A DNA stretch of 64,000 bases from Bacillus sp. E(2018) (GCF_005503015.1 NZ_SCOL01000001.1:1736001-1800000), one strand, 5' to 3'; counted from the first letter of the stretch, positions 6,552-16,358 are shown. Translations and numbers: made by a program. The notes: a model not told the origin generated them from the letters alone.

Positions 6552-8321
6552 CTACACCCCCTGTCCGTTCATTTGAAACACTTTATCTTTGTCTTGATAC
6601 TGAATATCATAAATTTTACGGTACGCTCCTGATTCTTTATCTATAAGTTCTTCATGTGTACCACGTTCGATCACTTTCCCATTTGAGAGAACAAGTATCT
6701 CATCAGCATGTTTTAAAGAAGAGATACGGTGAGCAATAATAAATGTCGTTCGGTCACTCATCACTTCTTTTAAAGCCTTTTGTATCCTGAATTCTGTCTC
6801 CATATCTACAGCGCTCGTCGCATCATCAAGGATTAGGATTGTTGGATCGATAAGAATCGCTCTAGCTATTGAGATTCTCTGTTTTTGTCCTCCAGATAGC
6901 CCAAGTCCTCTTTCTCCTAATATCGTGTCGTAACCATCAGGAAGTTCCATGATAAAGTCATGAGCTTGAGCGCGTTTCGCTGCATCAATAATGTCATCCA
7001 TTTCTGCATACGGATTTCCATATGAGATATTATCTTTTATCGTTGACGAAAACAAGAACGATTCCTGTAGAACAGTACCGATATTTTTCCGAATGGTTCG
7101 TAATGAGTAGTCTTCAATTGGTTTGCCATCTATTGCGATCGTTCCTAATTCTGGGTTGTAAAACCTCGATAGAAGTTGAGTAATGGATGTTTTTCCAGAA
7201 CCAGTTGCACCGATCAATCCAATAGTCTGACCAGGTTTTGCTGTAAAGGAAATATCCTTGAGTGCTTCCTTTTTCTCGTTCTTATAACGATGTGTAACAT
7301 TTTCAAACTTCACTTCTCCATGAAAGCGCACCGTTTCAAGTTCACGATCTTTTCCTTCCATCTCAAGTGGTTCGTCTAACACTTCCAACAGTCGTTCTCC
7401 TGATGCTTTAGATTGTGAGAACGTGTTCATGATAAACCCTAAGTTCATGATGGGTCCCATGATGTACCAGACAAGACTAAAGAACGCCACGAGCTCACCC
7501 GCTGATAGGTTCCCCTGAATAACAAGATAACCACCATATGCAAGCAGTAAAACGACCGAAAGATTTCCGATCAATTCCATAACAGGGAAGTACTTAGCCC
7601 AAATATGAGACGTGTTTAAGTACTGAGACTTATAATCTTCATTAGACGTATCAAACTTATTAATCTCAAAATCTTCACGTGATAGCGATTTAACCGTATT
7701 AATTCCACTAATATTCTCTTGAACCTTCGTATTGAGATTCGCCATAGATTTACGAATTCCACGAAAAGCAGGATGAACTTCTTTATCAAACTTGTAAACG
7801 ACAATTGCGAGGAAAGGCATCATACACAATGTGATGAGTGCTAACGGAACCGAGTAGAAGAACATGACGGAGAGACTGAAACCTATGATTAGTACAAAAT
7901 TGATAAGCTGTGAAAATCCGAAAGAAAGAAAAAAACGAAAACCTTCAACATCTGCGGTTAATCTCGACATTAAATCTCCAGTCTTTGCATTGTCATAATA
8001 ATCAAATGGCAGAAACTGCAGCTTTTCATATAGAGATTCACGAAGTTCATAAACAGACCGAATACCGAAAAGATCTCCATAAAACTGATGAGTGTATGTA
8101 GCTGCACCTTTTATTATCATCAGCAAAATAAAACCTATCGCAACATATGGTACTGTTGAATATTCTCCCTTCATAATGATTTCATCAATGGTATATTGTA
8201 AGACCATTGGATAAACGACTGTGATTCCAGACACTAGTATCAAAGTCAAGATCGACCAGTAAAAGTACTTTTTATACGGCCAATAAAAATCTTTTAATCT
8301 TTTAAATGTATCCAACCCCAT
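6552..8321 (-). CDS. Heterodimeric ABC multidrug exporter, subunit 1 (YfiB/LmrC-like)
   Basis: A half-transporter of about 589 residues: six membrane helices followed by an ATPase domain with Walker A GATGSGKTS, a canonical LSGGQKQR signature and Walker B LILDDATSAVD. The catalytic Glu of Walker B is Asp here, marking the degenerate nucleotide site of a heterodimeric exporter; the partner at 4729-6546 has the reverse pattern. The start is uncertain: ATG 8321 sits right after GGAAGGTG, while TTG 8315 (giving MDTFKRLKDFYW) has better spacing. It is first in the operon. Confidence 0.91.
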   Translation of the reverse strand: MGLDTFKRLKDFYWPYKKYFYWSILTLILVSGITVVYPMVLQYTIDEIIMKGEYSTVPYVAIGFILLMIIKGAATYTHQFYGDLFGIRSVYELRESLYEKLQFLPFDYYDNAKTGDLMSRLTADVEGFRFFLSFGFSQLINFVLIIGFSLSVMFFYSVPLALITLCMMPFLAIVVYKFDKEVHPAFRGIRKSMANLNTKVQENISGINTVKSLSREDFEINKFDTSNEDYKSQYLNTSHIWAKYFPVMELIGNLSVVLLLAYGGYLVIQGNLSAGELVAFFSLVWYIMGPIMNLGFIMNTFSQSKASGERLLEVLDEPLEMEGKDRELETVRFHGEVKFENVTHRYKNEKKEALKDISFTAKPGQTIGLIGATGSGKTSITQLLSRFYNPELGTIAIDGKPIEDYSLRTIRKNIGTVLQESFLFSSTIKDNISYGNPYAEMDDIIDAAKRAQAHDFIMELPDGYDTILGERGLGLSGGQKQRISIARAILIDPTILILDDATSAVDMETEFRIQKALKEVMSDRTTFIIAHRISSLKHADEILVLSNGKVIERGTHEELIDKESGAYRKIYDIQYQDKDKVFQMNGQGV

Positions 8322-8459
8322 CACCTTCCCCCTTCTAAAAATGAAAAGACAATATACATCATATAACAGAATAGTTAGAAAAAACTATATATTTGCTCAT
8401 AATATTTACTAAAAACAAAATAAATAGTTCACTTTATTACCTTTCCTATAGTACGAAAA

Positions 8460-8484
8460 AAAGCCCCGATATATTCGAGGCTTT
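8460..8484 (-). terminator. Terminator of the copC gene
   Basis: AAAGCCTCGA and TCGGGGCTTT (minus strand, two G-U pairs) form a hairpin with a T-run directly after the CopC stop. Confidence 0.75.
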
Positions 8485-8487
8485 CCT

Positions 8488-9036
8488 TTAGCGCTTTCTT
8501 CTGAATGCGAAGAATGACACGATAGCAATCACAATCACTAAACCAATGGTTAATGGAGCAAAATAAGTTGGATTATTTGGTTTTTCTTTCTCTTCTTGAT
8601 CAGTTAATGCCTTTTCATTGTTATCTTGTTTTTCTTGTTCATCATTATTTGGTGTACCCTCTTCTGTTGCTTCTTCTTGTTTAGGGCGATCTACTGAGAA
8701 CGAGTAGTTCCCTTCGATCACATGACTATCAGCACCAATAATTTTATAAGCAACTGTATAGTTTCCATTTTCAAGTGGATTGGTAATCGCTCCAGTCATT
8801 TGATCATCTTCTACACTAATCTGAAGAGGAATCTCTTTGTCCCCATTTTGTAAGGTCATCGTACTTAACGACTCAATCTTCGTAGAAAATGTTAACACCA
8901 CTGCTTCAAGATCTGTTGTAACCTTCTCACCTTCAGCAGGAGTAGAACTTTCGAGTTTTGAATGAGCAGACGCCGATAAAGGCAGTTGGAATACAATCGT
9001 AACCAATAGTACTAAGGGTAAAAGTAATTTATTCAT
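8488..9036 (-). CDS. CopC-domain copper-binding membrane-anchored protein
   Basis: A 182-residue exported protein. A signal peptide (MNKLLLPLVLLVTIV, cleaved after SASA) leaves a mature N-terminal His followed by SKLESSTPAEGE, the N-terminal copper ligand of CopC/YobA proteins; the second His-containing motif is GADSHVIEGNYSF. An acidic linker (about residues 125-150) leads to a C-terminal membrane helix ending RRKR, so the domain faces outward. CopC domains bind Cu(II) and feed CopD or other copper proteins; no copD is adjacent. The start was moved from 9075 to 9036, where AGGGAG precedes the ATG at useful distance and the signal peptide begins properly. Confidence 0.88.
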   Translation of the reverse strand: MNKLLLPLVLLVTIVFQLPLSASAHSKLESSTPAEGEKVTTDLEAVVLTFSTKIESLSTMTLQNGDKEIPLQISVEDDQMTGAITNPLENGNYTVAYKIIGADSHVIEGNYSFSVDRPKQEEATEEGTPNNDEQEKQDNNEKALTDQEEKEKPNNPTYFAPLTIGLVIVIAIVSFFAFRRKR

Positions 9037-9207
9037 ATGCTGACTCCCTGTCACGTATTTTCTTTCTACTTTCATTAAAACAAAGAATATATGTTCTTCA
9101 CAAGTATCCAGTCTTTACAAATCGTTGACACTTTCATGGTCAAACATACATTTACAGCCTATTTTGATGGAATCTGGGCTCATGCCCACTTCAATTATGA
9201 AAACAGG

Positions 9208-9216
9208 CATAGGATA
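9208..9216 (+). promoter_or_regulatory. Mother-cell sigma (E/K)-type -10 element
   Basis: CATAGGATA matches the sigma-K/sigma-E -10 consensus CATANNNTA and lies about 40 bases upstream of the YjcZ-family start. No clear -35 was identified, so this is a consistent but short match. Confidence 0.5.
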
Positions 9217-9257
9217 TATGGAATTAACAATTGCAAGAATTAAAGGAGGAAAAATCG

Positions 9258-9344
9258 ATGGGTTATTCTTATGGCAATTCTTTCGCATTGGTAGTAGTGT
9301 TATTTATTCTATTGATTATTGTTGGGGCAGCTTGCTTCTGCTAA
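9258..9344 (+). CDS. YjcZ-family sporulation peptide (28 aa)
   Basis: An ATG preceded by AAAGGAGGA opens a 28-residue frame: a short Gly/Tyr/Ser head (MGYSYGNSF), a single hydrophobic helix and the end GAACFC. This is the pattern of the YjcZ family of tiny sporulation proteins, which sit in or near spore membranes or coat. A sigma-E/K-like -10 box upstream and a strong terminator 20 bases downstream complete the unit. Function of the family is not well defined. Confidence 0.85.
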   Translation: MGYSYGNSFALVVVLFILLIIVGAACFC

Positions 9345-9362
9345 TAATGAATAGTGTGAAGG

Positions 9363-9391
9363 AAAAAAGCCGGCCATGTGCCGGCTTTTTT
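9363..9391 (+). terminator. Terminator of the YjcZ-family gene
   Basis: AAAAAAGCCGGC and GCCGGCTTTTTT form a GC-rich 12-bp hairpin with a 5-base loop and T-run. Confidence 0.9.
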
Positions 9392-9464
9392 CTTTTTGTA
9401 CTTAATGCTGTTTTTTCTCAATGTAATTGAAAACATAAAAGGAAATAGCACAAAAAGAGAAAAA

Positions 9465-9486
9465 ACTCAGCATTATTCTGCTGAGT
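9465..9486 (-). terminator. Terminator overlapping the PBP stop codon
   Basis: ACTCAGCA and TGCTGAGT pair around the loop GAATAA, which contains the PBP stop codon; TTTTTTC follows on the minus strand. Confidence 0.7.
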
Positions 9487-11560
9487 CCTCTTCACTGTCT
9501 TTTTCTAAATTACCTGTAACTGCTGCAGCATTCTCACCGTATTCTTCTTTTAAGTTCCAATACGCTTCTAATGCACGTTGCCCGATGTATTTATTGATCT
9601 TCTGGTTTCCGTTCTGTGGTGTACCTTCTGGAACCACTACAGCAAACGCAATCTCAGGATTTTCAAATGGCGCGTAACCTACAAGCGTAAGATTATGCTT
9701 TTCCACAATGTTCCCCGTACGAGGATGTCTTATAATACGTTGAGCAGTCCCAGTTTTCCCTGCTGGATTATGGTATTTTGCCGGGTCATCAAAATAGCCT
9801 TTAGCAGTTCCTTTAGAACCATGCATAACTTGCCAGAATCCATCCTGAACGCGTTCAATGTATTTCTGTTCTACATCAATCTTGTTTAAAATTTCTGGTT
9901 CAAAACGTTTTAAGAGTTTACCATGACTCTTATCATCTGTTGCTGGTTCTCTAATCTCACGAACAAGATGTGGCTTAACGCGATATCCATCATTTGCAAT
10001 GGTAGATACATATTGAACAAGCTGCATGGTTGTATACGTATCAAACTGACCGATACCTAAGTCATATAGAGTACCTGATTCTCCTTCAGGCGGTTTTCCC
10101 TCATATCCAATGGCTTCATTTGGAAAGTCAATTCCTGTTTTCACACCTAAACCATATTGATTAAAAGAATAACGGGCTTTTGCGTACGTTTGTGTCCAAT
10201 GTTCAGGGCCAATCATGCGGTCCATAATGTTAAACATATAAACGTTGGACGACATCATTAAAGCTTGTAAGTCTGTTATTGGGCCCATAGTTCTCCAAGA
10301 AGACTTATTCATCTGGTTTTTAGTAAAGGGCTTATCTACAATAACTTCTCCCATACTTATCAGTCCTTGTTGAAGACCAGTTAATACGGTAGCTCCCTTT
10401 ACTGTTGAACCCATCTCGTAGGCATCGAACAAAGCTCCATAAGAATCATTCGTAAATTCTCCGTCTTCGTACTTTTTCCCTGCGATTCCTTTTATTTCGC
10501 CAGTCTTAGGATTCATCATAACGATGTAAGCTGAGTCTAGAAGATCATTTCCTCCTAGTGGCTTAGCTCGTAATATTTCTTCTTCAAGAATCTTTTCTAA
10601 ATGAAATTGCAGCTCCATATCCAAAGTTAAAACGATATCTTTCCCTCGCTGACCAGGAATCGTTTTAGGTTCACCGATCGTTGCACCTGTTTTTGGATTT
10701 GTCAGGTAAACGGATTTTTCTTTTGTGCCTCTTAATACATTTTCGTATTGATCTTCAAGACCACTGATTCCCACTTGATCACTTCGATCATATCCCATGC
10801 TCATAAAGTAATCTGTTTTTGATTTTGGAATCTGTTTAACTTGTCCAAAAATGGTAGAACCACCGTATGGATAGATTCTTTTTGAATCCGCCATGATATC
10901 TACCCCTGGAAGGTCACCAAGATTCTCTGAGATCACGGAAACTTCCTCGTTGTTCAAGTTGGTTTTGATTCGCTGTGCTGAATAGGCATAACCTGTATCC
11001 ATTGCGCGTTTGTAAGCGAGAATCTTAATATCTTTATCAGTTAGACTATTGATTTCTTCTTCTGTAATCTTATTGACGAGTGCGATGTATTGATCTTTGT
11101 CACTTAATTTCTTTTCCTTCTTGCTAAGACGCTCTTCCATCATTTTTGTTACATCTTGTTTCGCGATGAAATAGTCTTTTTTATCGCGTTCTGTGATTTT
11201 TTTGATCTGATCTTCTGTAACCCCAAGGCGATCAGCTAGCCATTCTGCAATCCGCATCGTGTCTTTTGCTTTTGTATCTACTGTTTTCGTATATGTTAAA
11301 GAAAAGAAAGGTTCATTCCCTACGACCTCCCGGAAGTTGCTGTCTAACAGCTTTCCTCTTGGCGCTTCTTTCCTTGCGATAACTTCTTCAACTGCTTCAG
11401 ACTCTAGTCGTTTTTCCTCTCCATTTACGATCTGGAGAACACCTAGCCTTAAGATAAGGACTGAGAAAAGAAAAAAGACGACCAAAAACAAGACATTTAA
11501 ACGAAAGGGTACTTGCGACTTTTTTCTCTTTTTTTCCGGATCCGCTTTCGTTACCATCAT
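9473..11560 (-). CDS. Class B penicillin-binding protein (PbpA/PbpH-like transpeptidase)
   Basis: A 695-residue protein with a Lys-rich cytosolic head, one membrane anchor (about residues 22-45), a PBP dimerisation domain (about 55-290) and a transpeptidase domain. All active-site motifs are present: STVK with the nucleophile Ser near 385, SSN near 437 and KTGT near 602. It cross-links peptidoglycan outside the membrane. Length and domain order match B. subtilis PbpA/PbpH, the redundant elongation-specific transpeptidases, rather than the PASTA-bearing SpoVD/PBP2b. A start at ATG 11560 or 11557 (tandem ATGs) is equally supported by AAGGAGC. Monocistronic. Confidence 0.93.
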   Translation of the reverse strand: MMVTKADPEKKRKKSQVPFRLNVLFLVVFFLFSVLILRLGVLQIVNGEEKRLESEAVEEVIARKEAPRGKLLDSNFREVVGNEPFFSLTYTKTVDTKAKDTMRIAEWLADRLGVTEDQIKKITERDKKDYFIAKQDVTKMMEERLSKKEKKLSDKDQYIALVNKITEEEINSLTDKDIKILAYKRAMDTGYAYSAQRIKTNLNNEEVSVISENLGDLPGVDIMADSKRIYPYGGSTIFGQVKQIPKSKTDYFMSMGYDRSDQVGISGLEDQYENVLRGTKEKSVYLTNPKTGATIGEPKTIPGQRGKDIVLTLDMELQFHLEKILEEEILRAKPLGGNDLLDSAYIVMMNPKTGEIKGIAGKKYEDGEFTNDSYGALFDAYEMGSTVKGATVLTGLQQGLISMGEVIVDKPFTKNQMNKSSWRTMGPITDLQALMMSSNVYMFNIMDRMIGPEHWTQTYAKARYSFNQYGLGVKTGIDFPNEAIGYEGKPPEGESGTLYDLGIGQFDTYTTMQLVQYVSTIANDGYRVKPHLVREIREPATDDKSHGKLLKRFEPEILNKIDVEQKYIERVQDGFWQVMHGSKGTAKGYFDDPAKYHNPAGKTGTAQRIIRHPRTGNIVEKHNLTLVGYAPFENPEIAFAVVVPEGTPQNGNQKINKYIGQRALEAYWNLKEEYGENAAAVTGNLEKDSEEDSAE

Positions 11561-11667
11561 TCCGCTCCTTTTGGAAATATTCCCGTTAATTTTACAATTA
11601 TATTACAAAAGCATCTATCTATAGATTACTAGAAGTTGGTCACTATTCCAAGTCATTCGGTTAAAAA

Positions 11668-11694
11668 AAACCTTATCTTTTTTTGATAAGGTTT
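11668..11694 (-). terminator. Terminator of the EAL gene
   Basis: AAACCTTATC pairs with GATAAGGTTT eight bases beyond the EAL-domain stop; T-runs on both sides. Confidence 0.8.
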
Positions 11695-11702
11695 TCGTAA
11701 AT

Positions 11703-12758
11703 TTATTGAACAGCTGCAGCTAACGATTTGGTTGGAACAGGACGGCCAAAATAGTAGCCTTGTGCAAGCTCAACACCGCATTTAAGTGCGATGTCTGCTT
11801 CTTCTTTTCTCTCAATTCCTTCAGCAAGTACGACAGCACCTATTTCTCTTGCAACCTCAACGATTTTTTGTATCATATCTTCCTTAGATGCGTCTTCATC
11901 ACAGAAAGAAACGATTTTACGGTCAATCTTCACATAGTCTGGTTTCAACTCTTTTAGTACAGAAAGTGTTGAATGACCAGCACCCAAGTCATCTAATGCT
12001 ACTTTCATTCCTTGCTCTTGGTAAGCTTGAAGGATACTTTTTAAGTGATCAATGTCTGCGATTTCTTCTGTCTCCACCACTTCAAAGACGAGATCGTTTG
12101 GGTCTACTCCTGCGTCAGCTGCTGCTTTAAATGTTGTAGCCAAACAATGCTTTGGGTCATAGATCGATGACGGAAGGAAATTAATGAATCGTTTCAAGCC
12201 TGGCGAAACGGCTCCAGCGCTGTTTCGAATAGAAGTCATCCTGGCATTTCCGTCCAACAGCGCCTGAAGACCTGCTCGTTCAGCAAACTGAAAAAGTTCA
12301 TAAGGGTTGAATTCAAATCCTTCAATTGATGGACGAAGTAAGAACTCATATCCATAAATCTCTCCACTCCGTAAAAAAACAATAGGCTGAGAGTGTGTAG
12401 TGAAGAGCTGCTGTTGAATAATGTCATACAGATCGATATGCTTCATTCTTTCATAAAATTGCTGAAATGAAATCCAAGGTGTGAAGATGCTCATTTCTTC
12501 CAATGCAGAAGTAACTGAACAATAAAATGACCCAACAGCAATTTTGTTAAATGTTTCAAGTGACTTTTCCATAAAATCTTGCAGTTCTCTAAGATTCCTA
12601 TATTTTGCTGATGCAACATTTCCAGAATGAATGCCTTCCAAACCATGCTCTTTAAATAAATTTATCAAACTTTCAACTAGTACAGGATGATCGGTACGGA
12701 TATGAATAAAGCCACTCTCCGGAAAATCTCCTGTTGGACGACACTGTGAACATGACAT
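11703..12758 (-). CDS. EAL-domain cyclic-di-GMP phosphodiesterase
   Basis: A 351-residue cytosolic protein. The C-terminal EAL domain (about residues 110-345) carries the residues needed for catalysis: Glu in YGYEFLLRP (the EAL position), Asn in FINFLP, Glu in EVVETE, the DD pair in ALDDLGAGH, Lys in YVKIDR, Glu in AEGIE and AQGYYFGRP. It should hydrolyse c-di-GMP to pGpG. The N-terminal 100 residues begin with a CSQC pair and have no named domain; they may sense a signal. The start at 12758 is preferred because GGAGG lies eight bases before that ATG; the longer frame starts at a TTG inside the ribosome binding site. Confidence 0.92.
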   Translation of the reverse strand: MSCSQCRPTGDFPESGFIHIRTDHPVLVESLINLFKEHGLEGIHSGNVASAKYRNLRELQDFMEKSLETFNKIAVGSFYCSVTSALEEMSIFTPWISFQQFYERMKHIDLYDIIQQQLFTTHSQPIVFLRSGEIYGYEFLLRPSIEGFEFNPYELFQFAERAGLQALLDGNARMTSIRNSAGAVSPGLKRFINFLPSSIYDPKHCLATTFKAAADAGVDPNDLVFEVVETEEIADIDHLKSILQAYQEQGMKVALDDLGAGHSTLSVLKELKPDYVKIDRKIVSFCDEDASKEDMIQKIVEVAREIGAVVLAEGIERKEEADIALKCGVELAQGYYFGRPVPTKSLAAAVQ

Positions 12759-12852
12759 AGAAATAACCTCCAAAAAAGAATTGCAAACTTTTGTAAAATT
12801 TGCTATTTTATATTTCTGCGCTAAAAAATGAAAATTTCATAAAGGGGGACTT

Positions 12853-13632
12853 ATGGTTTATTGGATTCTTTTACAAAAGAGCTTTATGCGTAACATGCAA
12901 TACAAGGTGGCGCATCTGATCAATAATGCAGCGAGTGCAATCTTCGGATTTGTTTTCATTGCCATATGGGTCGGTGTACTGCAAGGAAAAGAGAATGACA
13001 GTCCCTACACTGCCCTAGATATGACCTTTTACATTGCGGCTGTCCAATGCATCCTCTGGTTATCCGGTTTCTTAACGGCAGGACTCAATATACATAACGG
13101 GATAAGAAATGGTGCAATTTCTTTAGAACTCGCAAGACCAACAAATTTTTTTCTCTATGTTACCTCTCAAGAAGCTGGAAGATTAGTGTATAACTTGTTC
13201 TTTCGATCTCTTCCTATTGGGCTTGTTTTTTCCTTTACGGTAGGCTTTTATATTCCTCAACACATACTGACTTATTTTTTCTTATGTATTTCTATTCTTT
13301 TTGCCATGATCATTTCTATTAACCTGTTCTACCTAGTAGGAATCAGTGCATGCTGGACGACTGAGATCGATTGGGCACATTTTGTAAACTTTACCTTATT
13401 GGTTGGACTTGGAGGACAACTTGTACCTATCGATTTACTTCCAGCTCCCCTATCTTCTATCACACCCTATTTACCTTTTGCAGGAGCCATCTATTACCCT
13501 GTCATGATTTTCCTTGAGAAGATTTCAAGTGAAGTTATTCTTATCCAGTTGGTTTGGGTCGTGGTCTTAACATGCTTTAACCTATGGCTAACTGAGAAGG
13601 CACGCCATAAGTTAGAAATTCAAGGAGGATAA
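12853..13632 (+). CDS. ABC-2 type permease (COG4587-like)
   Basis: A 259-residue protein with six hydrophobic segments, first of a three-gene operon. It has the features of the large uncharacterised ABC-2 permease family paired with a NatA-like ATPase: NMQYKVAHLINN at the cytosolic start and ISLELARPTNFFLY after the second helix. The second permease follows three bases after its stop. A GGGGGAC site lies just before the ATG. The substrate is unknown; related systems export peptides, lipids or sodium. Confidence 0.87.
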   Translation: MVYWILLQKSFMRNMQYKVAHLINNAASAIFGFVFIAIWVGVLQGKENDSPYTALDMTFYIAAVQCILWLSGFLTAGLNIHNGIRNGAISLELARPTNFFLYVTSQEAGRLVYNLFFRSLPIGLVFSFTVGFYIPQHILTYFFLCISILFAMIISINLFYLVGISACWTTEIDWAHFVNFTLLVGLGGQLVPIDLLPAPLSSITPYLPFAGAIYYPVMIFLEKISSEVILIQLVWVVVLTCFNLWLTEKARHKLEIQGG

Positions 13633-13635
13633 GTC

Positions 13636-14421
13636 ATGAACCTTTATCTGAAACTATTATCAGGAAGTTTGCGTTCACGTATGCAGTATAAGATGAACTT
13701 TCTCGTATCCTCCTTATCATACGGTTTGATCATGGCGGTGGACTTTGTGCTGCTCGCAGCCATTCTGCAGCGTTTTGACGATGTAAAAGGCTGGAATCTT
13801 TATGAAGTGGGGCTTCTCTATGGAATCTCATCTGTTGCCATTACTCTGTACAGAGTATTCTGTGTAGAGGTACATAATTTTGAACGTTATATGGTCGAAG
13901 GTGAATTCGATAGTCTTCTAATTCGACCTGTCTCTCCGTTATCATTGCTTTTGACTAAAAACATAGACCTATCCCGAATAGGAGGAACGATACAAGGTAT
14001 CCTGATCCTTGTTATTTCTATTATCGGTTTAAAACTTAATAACGTTGAATTATTTCTTTTGTTAATTTATTTACCTGTAACTATCATTTCTGGAGTACTT
14101 ATTTGTTTTTCTCTAGGGTTGATCACAGCTACCATTGCCTTTTGGACACAGAGGATCAAAGATTTCCAAACCTTTACTCTATATGCTCCTTTTAATGCAG
14201 CAAACTATCCGATGAACATCTATCCCGGCTGGCTCAAAATCATTTTTTTCACAGTCATCCCAGTAGGATTCATGAACTATACACCTGTTCTGTTTTTATT
14301 AAATAAAGGTGGTGACCTTTGGAACCTAGCATTACCACCACTCGTTTCAATCGTTTTTCTTTTCATAGCGTTACGATTCTGGATGTTTGGAATCCGCCAT
14401 TACCATAGTACAGGAAGTTGA
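13636..14421 (+). CDS. ABC-2 type permease (COG3694-like)
   Basis: A 261-residue six-helix membrane protein, with RMQYKMNFLVSS near the start and the FDSLLIRPVSPL motif matching the equivalent position of its partner upstream, so the two are diverged homologues that form a heterodimeric pore. AAGGAGG overlaps the end of the previous gene. The ATPase gene begins 12 bases downstream. Confidence 0.87.
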   Translation: MNLYLKLLSGSLRSRMQYKMNFLVSSLSYGLIMAVDFVLLAAILQRFDDVKGWNLYEVGLLYGISSVAITLYRVFCVEVHNFERYMVEGEFDSLLIRPVSPLSLLLTKNIDLSRIGGTIQGILILVISIIGLKLNNVELFLLLIYLPVTIISGVLICFSLGLITATIAFWTQRIKDFQTFTLYAPFNAANYPMNIYPGWLKIIFFTVIPVGFMNYTPVLFLLNKGGDLWNLALPPLVSIVFLFIALRFWMFGIRHYHSTGS

Positions 14422-14433
14422 GGAGGGCTATAC

Positions 14434-15402
14434 ATGATTCAAGCTCAGCAATTAAATAAACACTTTAAAATCTATGAAACAAAGAAAGGATTTATCGGGT
14501 CGTTTAGTTCTCTTCTTTCTACAAAGCATCGTGTGGTAAGAGCTGTAAATGATATTTCTTTTTCTATTGAAGAGGGTGAATTCGTAGGTTATATCGGGCC
14601 GAATGGAGCTGGAAAATCCACTACGATTAAAATGTTATCAGGCATTCTTCATCCGACTAGCGGTGAAATCACAGTGGGAGGATTAAGCCCGCAGAAAAAA
14701 AGAAAAGAAGTAGCCAAAAAGATCGGGATTGTATTCGGACAACGTACACAACTATGGTGGGATCTCCCGTTACGTGATTCTTTTGATATTTTAAAAGAAA
14801 TGTATAAAGTACCTGACGAAAAATATCGCCAGTTTTTGAGGTTGTATGATGATATGCTTCAGATTGGAAAGTTTATGGACACGCCTGTTCGAAAACTATC
14901 TCTAGGGCAACGGATGCGCGGAGACCTTGCTGCAGCCATGATTCATGATCCTGACATCCTTTTCTTAGATGAACCTACGATCGGATTAGATGTTAATGCA
15001 AAAACAAGTATACGAGCCTTTTTAAAAGAATTGAACGAAAACGAGAAGAAGACCATCCTGTTAACCACACATGATATGGATGATATTGAACGGTTATGCA
15101 GCCGCGTGATCGTAATCAATCACGGACAAATGGTTTTAGATGGAACGCTGGAAGATTTACGAAAGAATATTGGATTGCCAAGCGTTATGGAAATTCAGTA
15201 TCGTATAAAACCAAACACGACTGACATTCAATTAGAAGGAATTGAAAGAATGACATGGGAAGACGAAAAGTTAATTATCGATTATGATCGCTCTCTTCTA
15301 TCTTCACCTCTATTACTTCAAAAAGTCACACAATGGGGAGAACCGATCGATATTCAGATGAAAGAACCAGATATTGAACAAGTTATTCAAAAGATATACT
15401 AA
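14434..15402 (+). CDS. ABC transporter ATPase (COG4586-like)
   Basis: A 322-residue cytosolic ATPase with Walker A GPNGAGKST, a Q-loop region VFGQRTQLWWD, signature LSLGQRMRGD and Walker B ILFLDEPTIGLD, then the H-loop LLTTHDMDD. The QLWWDLP stretch is typical of this subfamily, which works with the two permeases encoded directly upstream. About 100 C-terminal residues beyond the ATPase core are family-specific. It ends the operon; a long hairpin follows. Confidence 0.92.
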   Translation: MIQAQQLNKHFKIYETKKGFIGSFSSLLSTKHRVVRAVNDISFSIEEGEFVGYIGPNGAGKSTTIKMLSGILHPTSGEITVGGLSPQKKRKEVAKKIGIVFGQRTQLWWDLPLRDSFDILKEMYKVPDEKYRQFLRLYDDMLQIGKFMDTPVRKLSLGQRMRGDLAAAMIHDPDILFLDEPTIGLDVNAKTSIRAFLKELNENEKKTILLTTHDMDDIERLCSRVIVINHGQMVLDGTLEDLRKNIGLPSVMEIQYRIKPNTTDIQLEGIERMTWEDEKLIIDYDRSLLSSPLLLQKVTQWGEPIDIQMKEPDIEQVIQKIY

Positions 15403-15406
15403 ATGC

Positions 15407-15455
15407 AAAAAGCTTGCTATAGAGGTCTGTTTCGTGACTTCTATTGCAAGCTTTT
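15407..15455 (+). terminator. Terminator of the ABC-2 operon
   Basis: AAAAGCTTGC and GCAAGCTTTT form the base of an extended, interrupted hairpin directly after the ATPase stop. Confidence 0.8.
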
Positions 15456-15497
15456 CTTATTATATAGCATGACATGATACAGGTGAATCGATTGGTT

Positions 15498-16358
15498 TTA
15501 ATTCGATAACCAACTTCTTAAGTTATCCAATTGGTTTAGTGCATCTACTCTTCCTTGTTCATACAAAACTCCGAGTCGTTTAGGATCGCGTTCAATTCTT
15601 TTTACTATCATCTTCTCCATGGGACGAAGGACAAATAAGTTTCCACTCTTCTCTTCTTTTTCTATAAAATCAAGCGTCTCATTATATTTGATGTAGCGTC
15701 CACGTAAACTTTCATCGAGACCTGTGTATTCAGGATAGAATTTTTTTGTTACCCACGTCATTTTAGGCTTTTTCTTGCGATATCCCTCGTTCTGAGTCAG
15801 GATTACGACTCCTTTTTGAACGCCATCTTTCAAAGCTTTATGAACCGGTATAGGATCCGCAATCCCGCCATCCATCATCTGACCTCCTGCAAGCTCGACT
15901 ACTGGTGCGATGAAAGGAATGGATGATGATGCACGTAGAACATTTGAGATCTCCATCTCTTCGTAATCTTCTTTGTTCAAATAAACGGGTTGGCCTGTTC
16001 TTACGTCTGTTACAACGACTACAAATCTTTCTTTCGATTGTTTAAATGCAGCATAATCGAAGGGAACTAGGCGGTTCGGAAGTTCATCAAATATGAAGTC
16101 CATACCGAACAACCCCTTCTTCTTAAACAACCAATTCTTATATGAAATATATTCGGGATGTGAGCTATATTCTAGATTCACCGTGCGATTTCTTCCGTGC
16201 TGACGTGATAGATAGGAAACAGCATTACAAGCACCAGCTGATGCACCGATCACATACGGAAAATAAAGGTCGTTTTCCATAAAAACATCGAGTACTCCTG
16301 CTGTATAAACACCGCGCATTCCGCCACCTTCAAGAATAAGTCCAGAGTTCTCCAAATT
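15498..16358 (-). CDS. Patatin-like phospholipase family protein
   Basis: About 286 residues with the patatin catalytic dyad and oxyanion hole: LILEGGGMRGVYTAG at the N-terminus, the nucleophile elbow GASAG and the catalytic Asp in MMDGGIADP. The family comprises cytosolic lipid acyl hydrolases; the natural lipid is unknown. The start is uncertain: TTG 16358 (MENSGLILEGG) has AGGTGG at eight bases, whereas the longer GTG at 16367 overlaps that site. Monocistronic. Confidence 0.88.
   Translation of the reverse strand, partial: NLENSGLILEGGGMRGVYTAGVLDVFMENDLYFPYVIGASAGACNAVSYLSRQHGRNRTVNLEYSSHPEYISYKNWLFKKKGLFGMDFIFDELPNRLVPFDYAAFKQSKERFVVVVTDVRTGQPVYLNKEDYEEMEISNVLRASSSIPFIAPVVELAGGQMMDGGIADPIPVHKALKDGVQKGVVILTQNEGYRKKKPKMTWVTKKFYPEYTGLDESLRGRYIKYNETLDFIEKEEKSGNLFVLRPMEKMIVKRIERDPKRLGVLYEQGRVDALNQLDNLRSWLSN

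Noticed and set aside
9125..9430. Plus-strand 101-codon frame across the YjcZ gene
   Set aside because: It overlaps the well-supported 28-aa gene in another frame and crosses its terminator.
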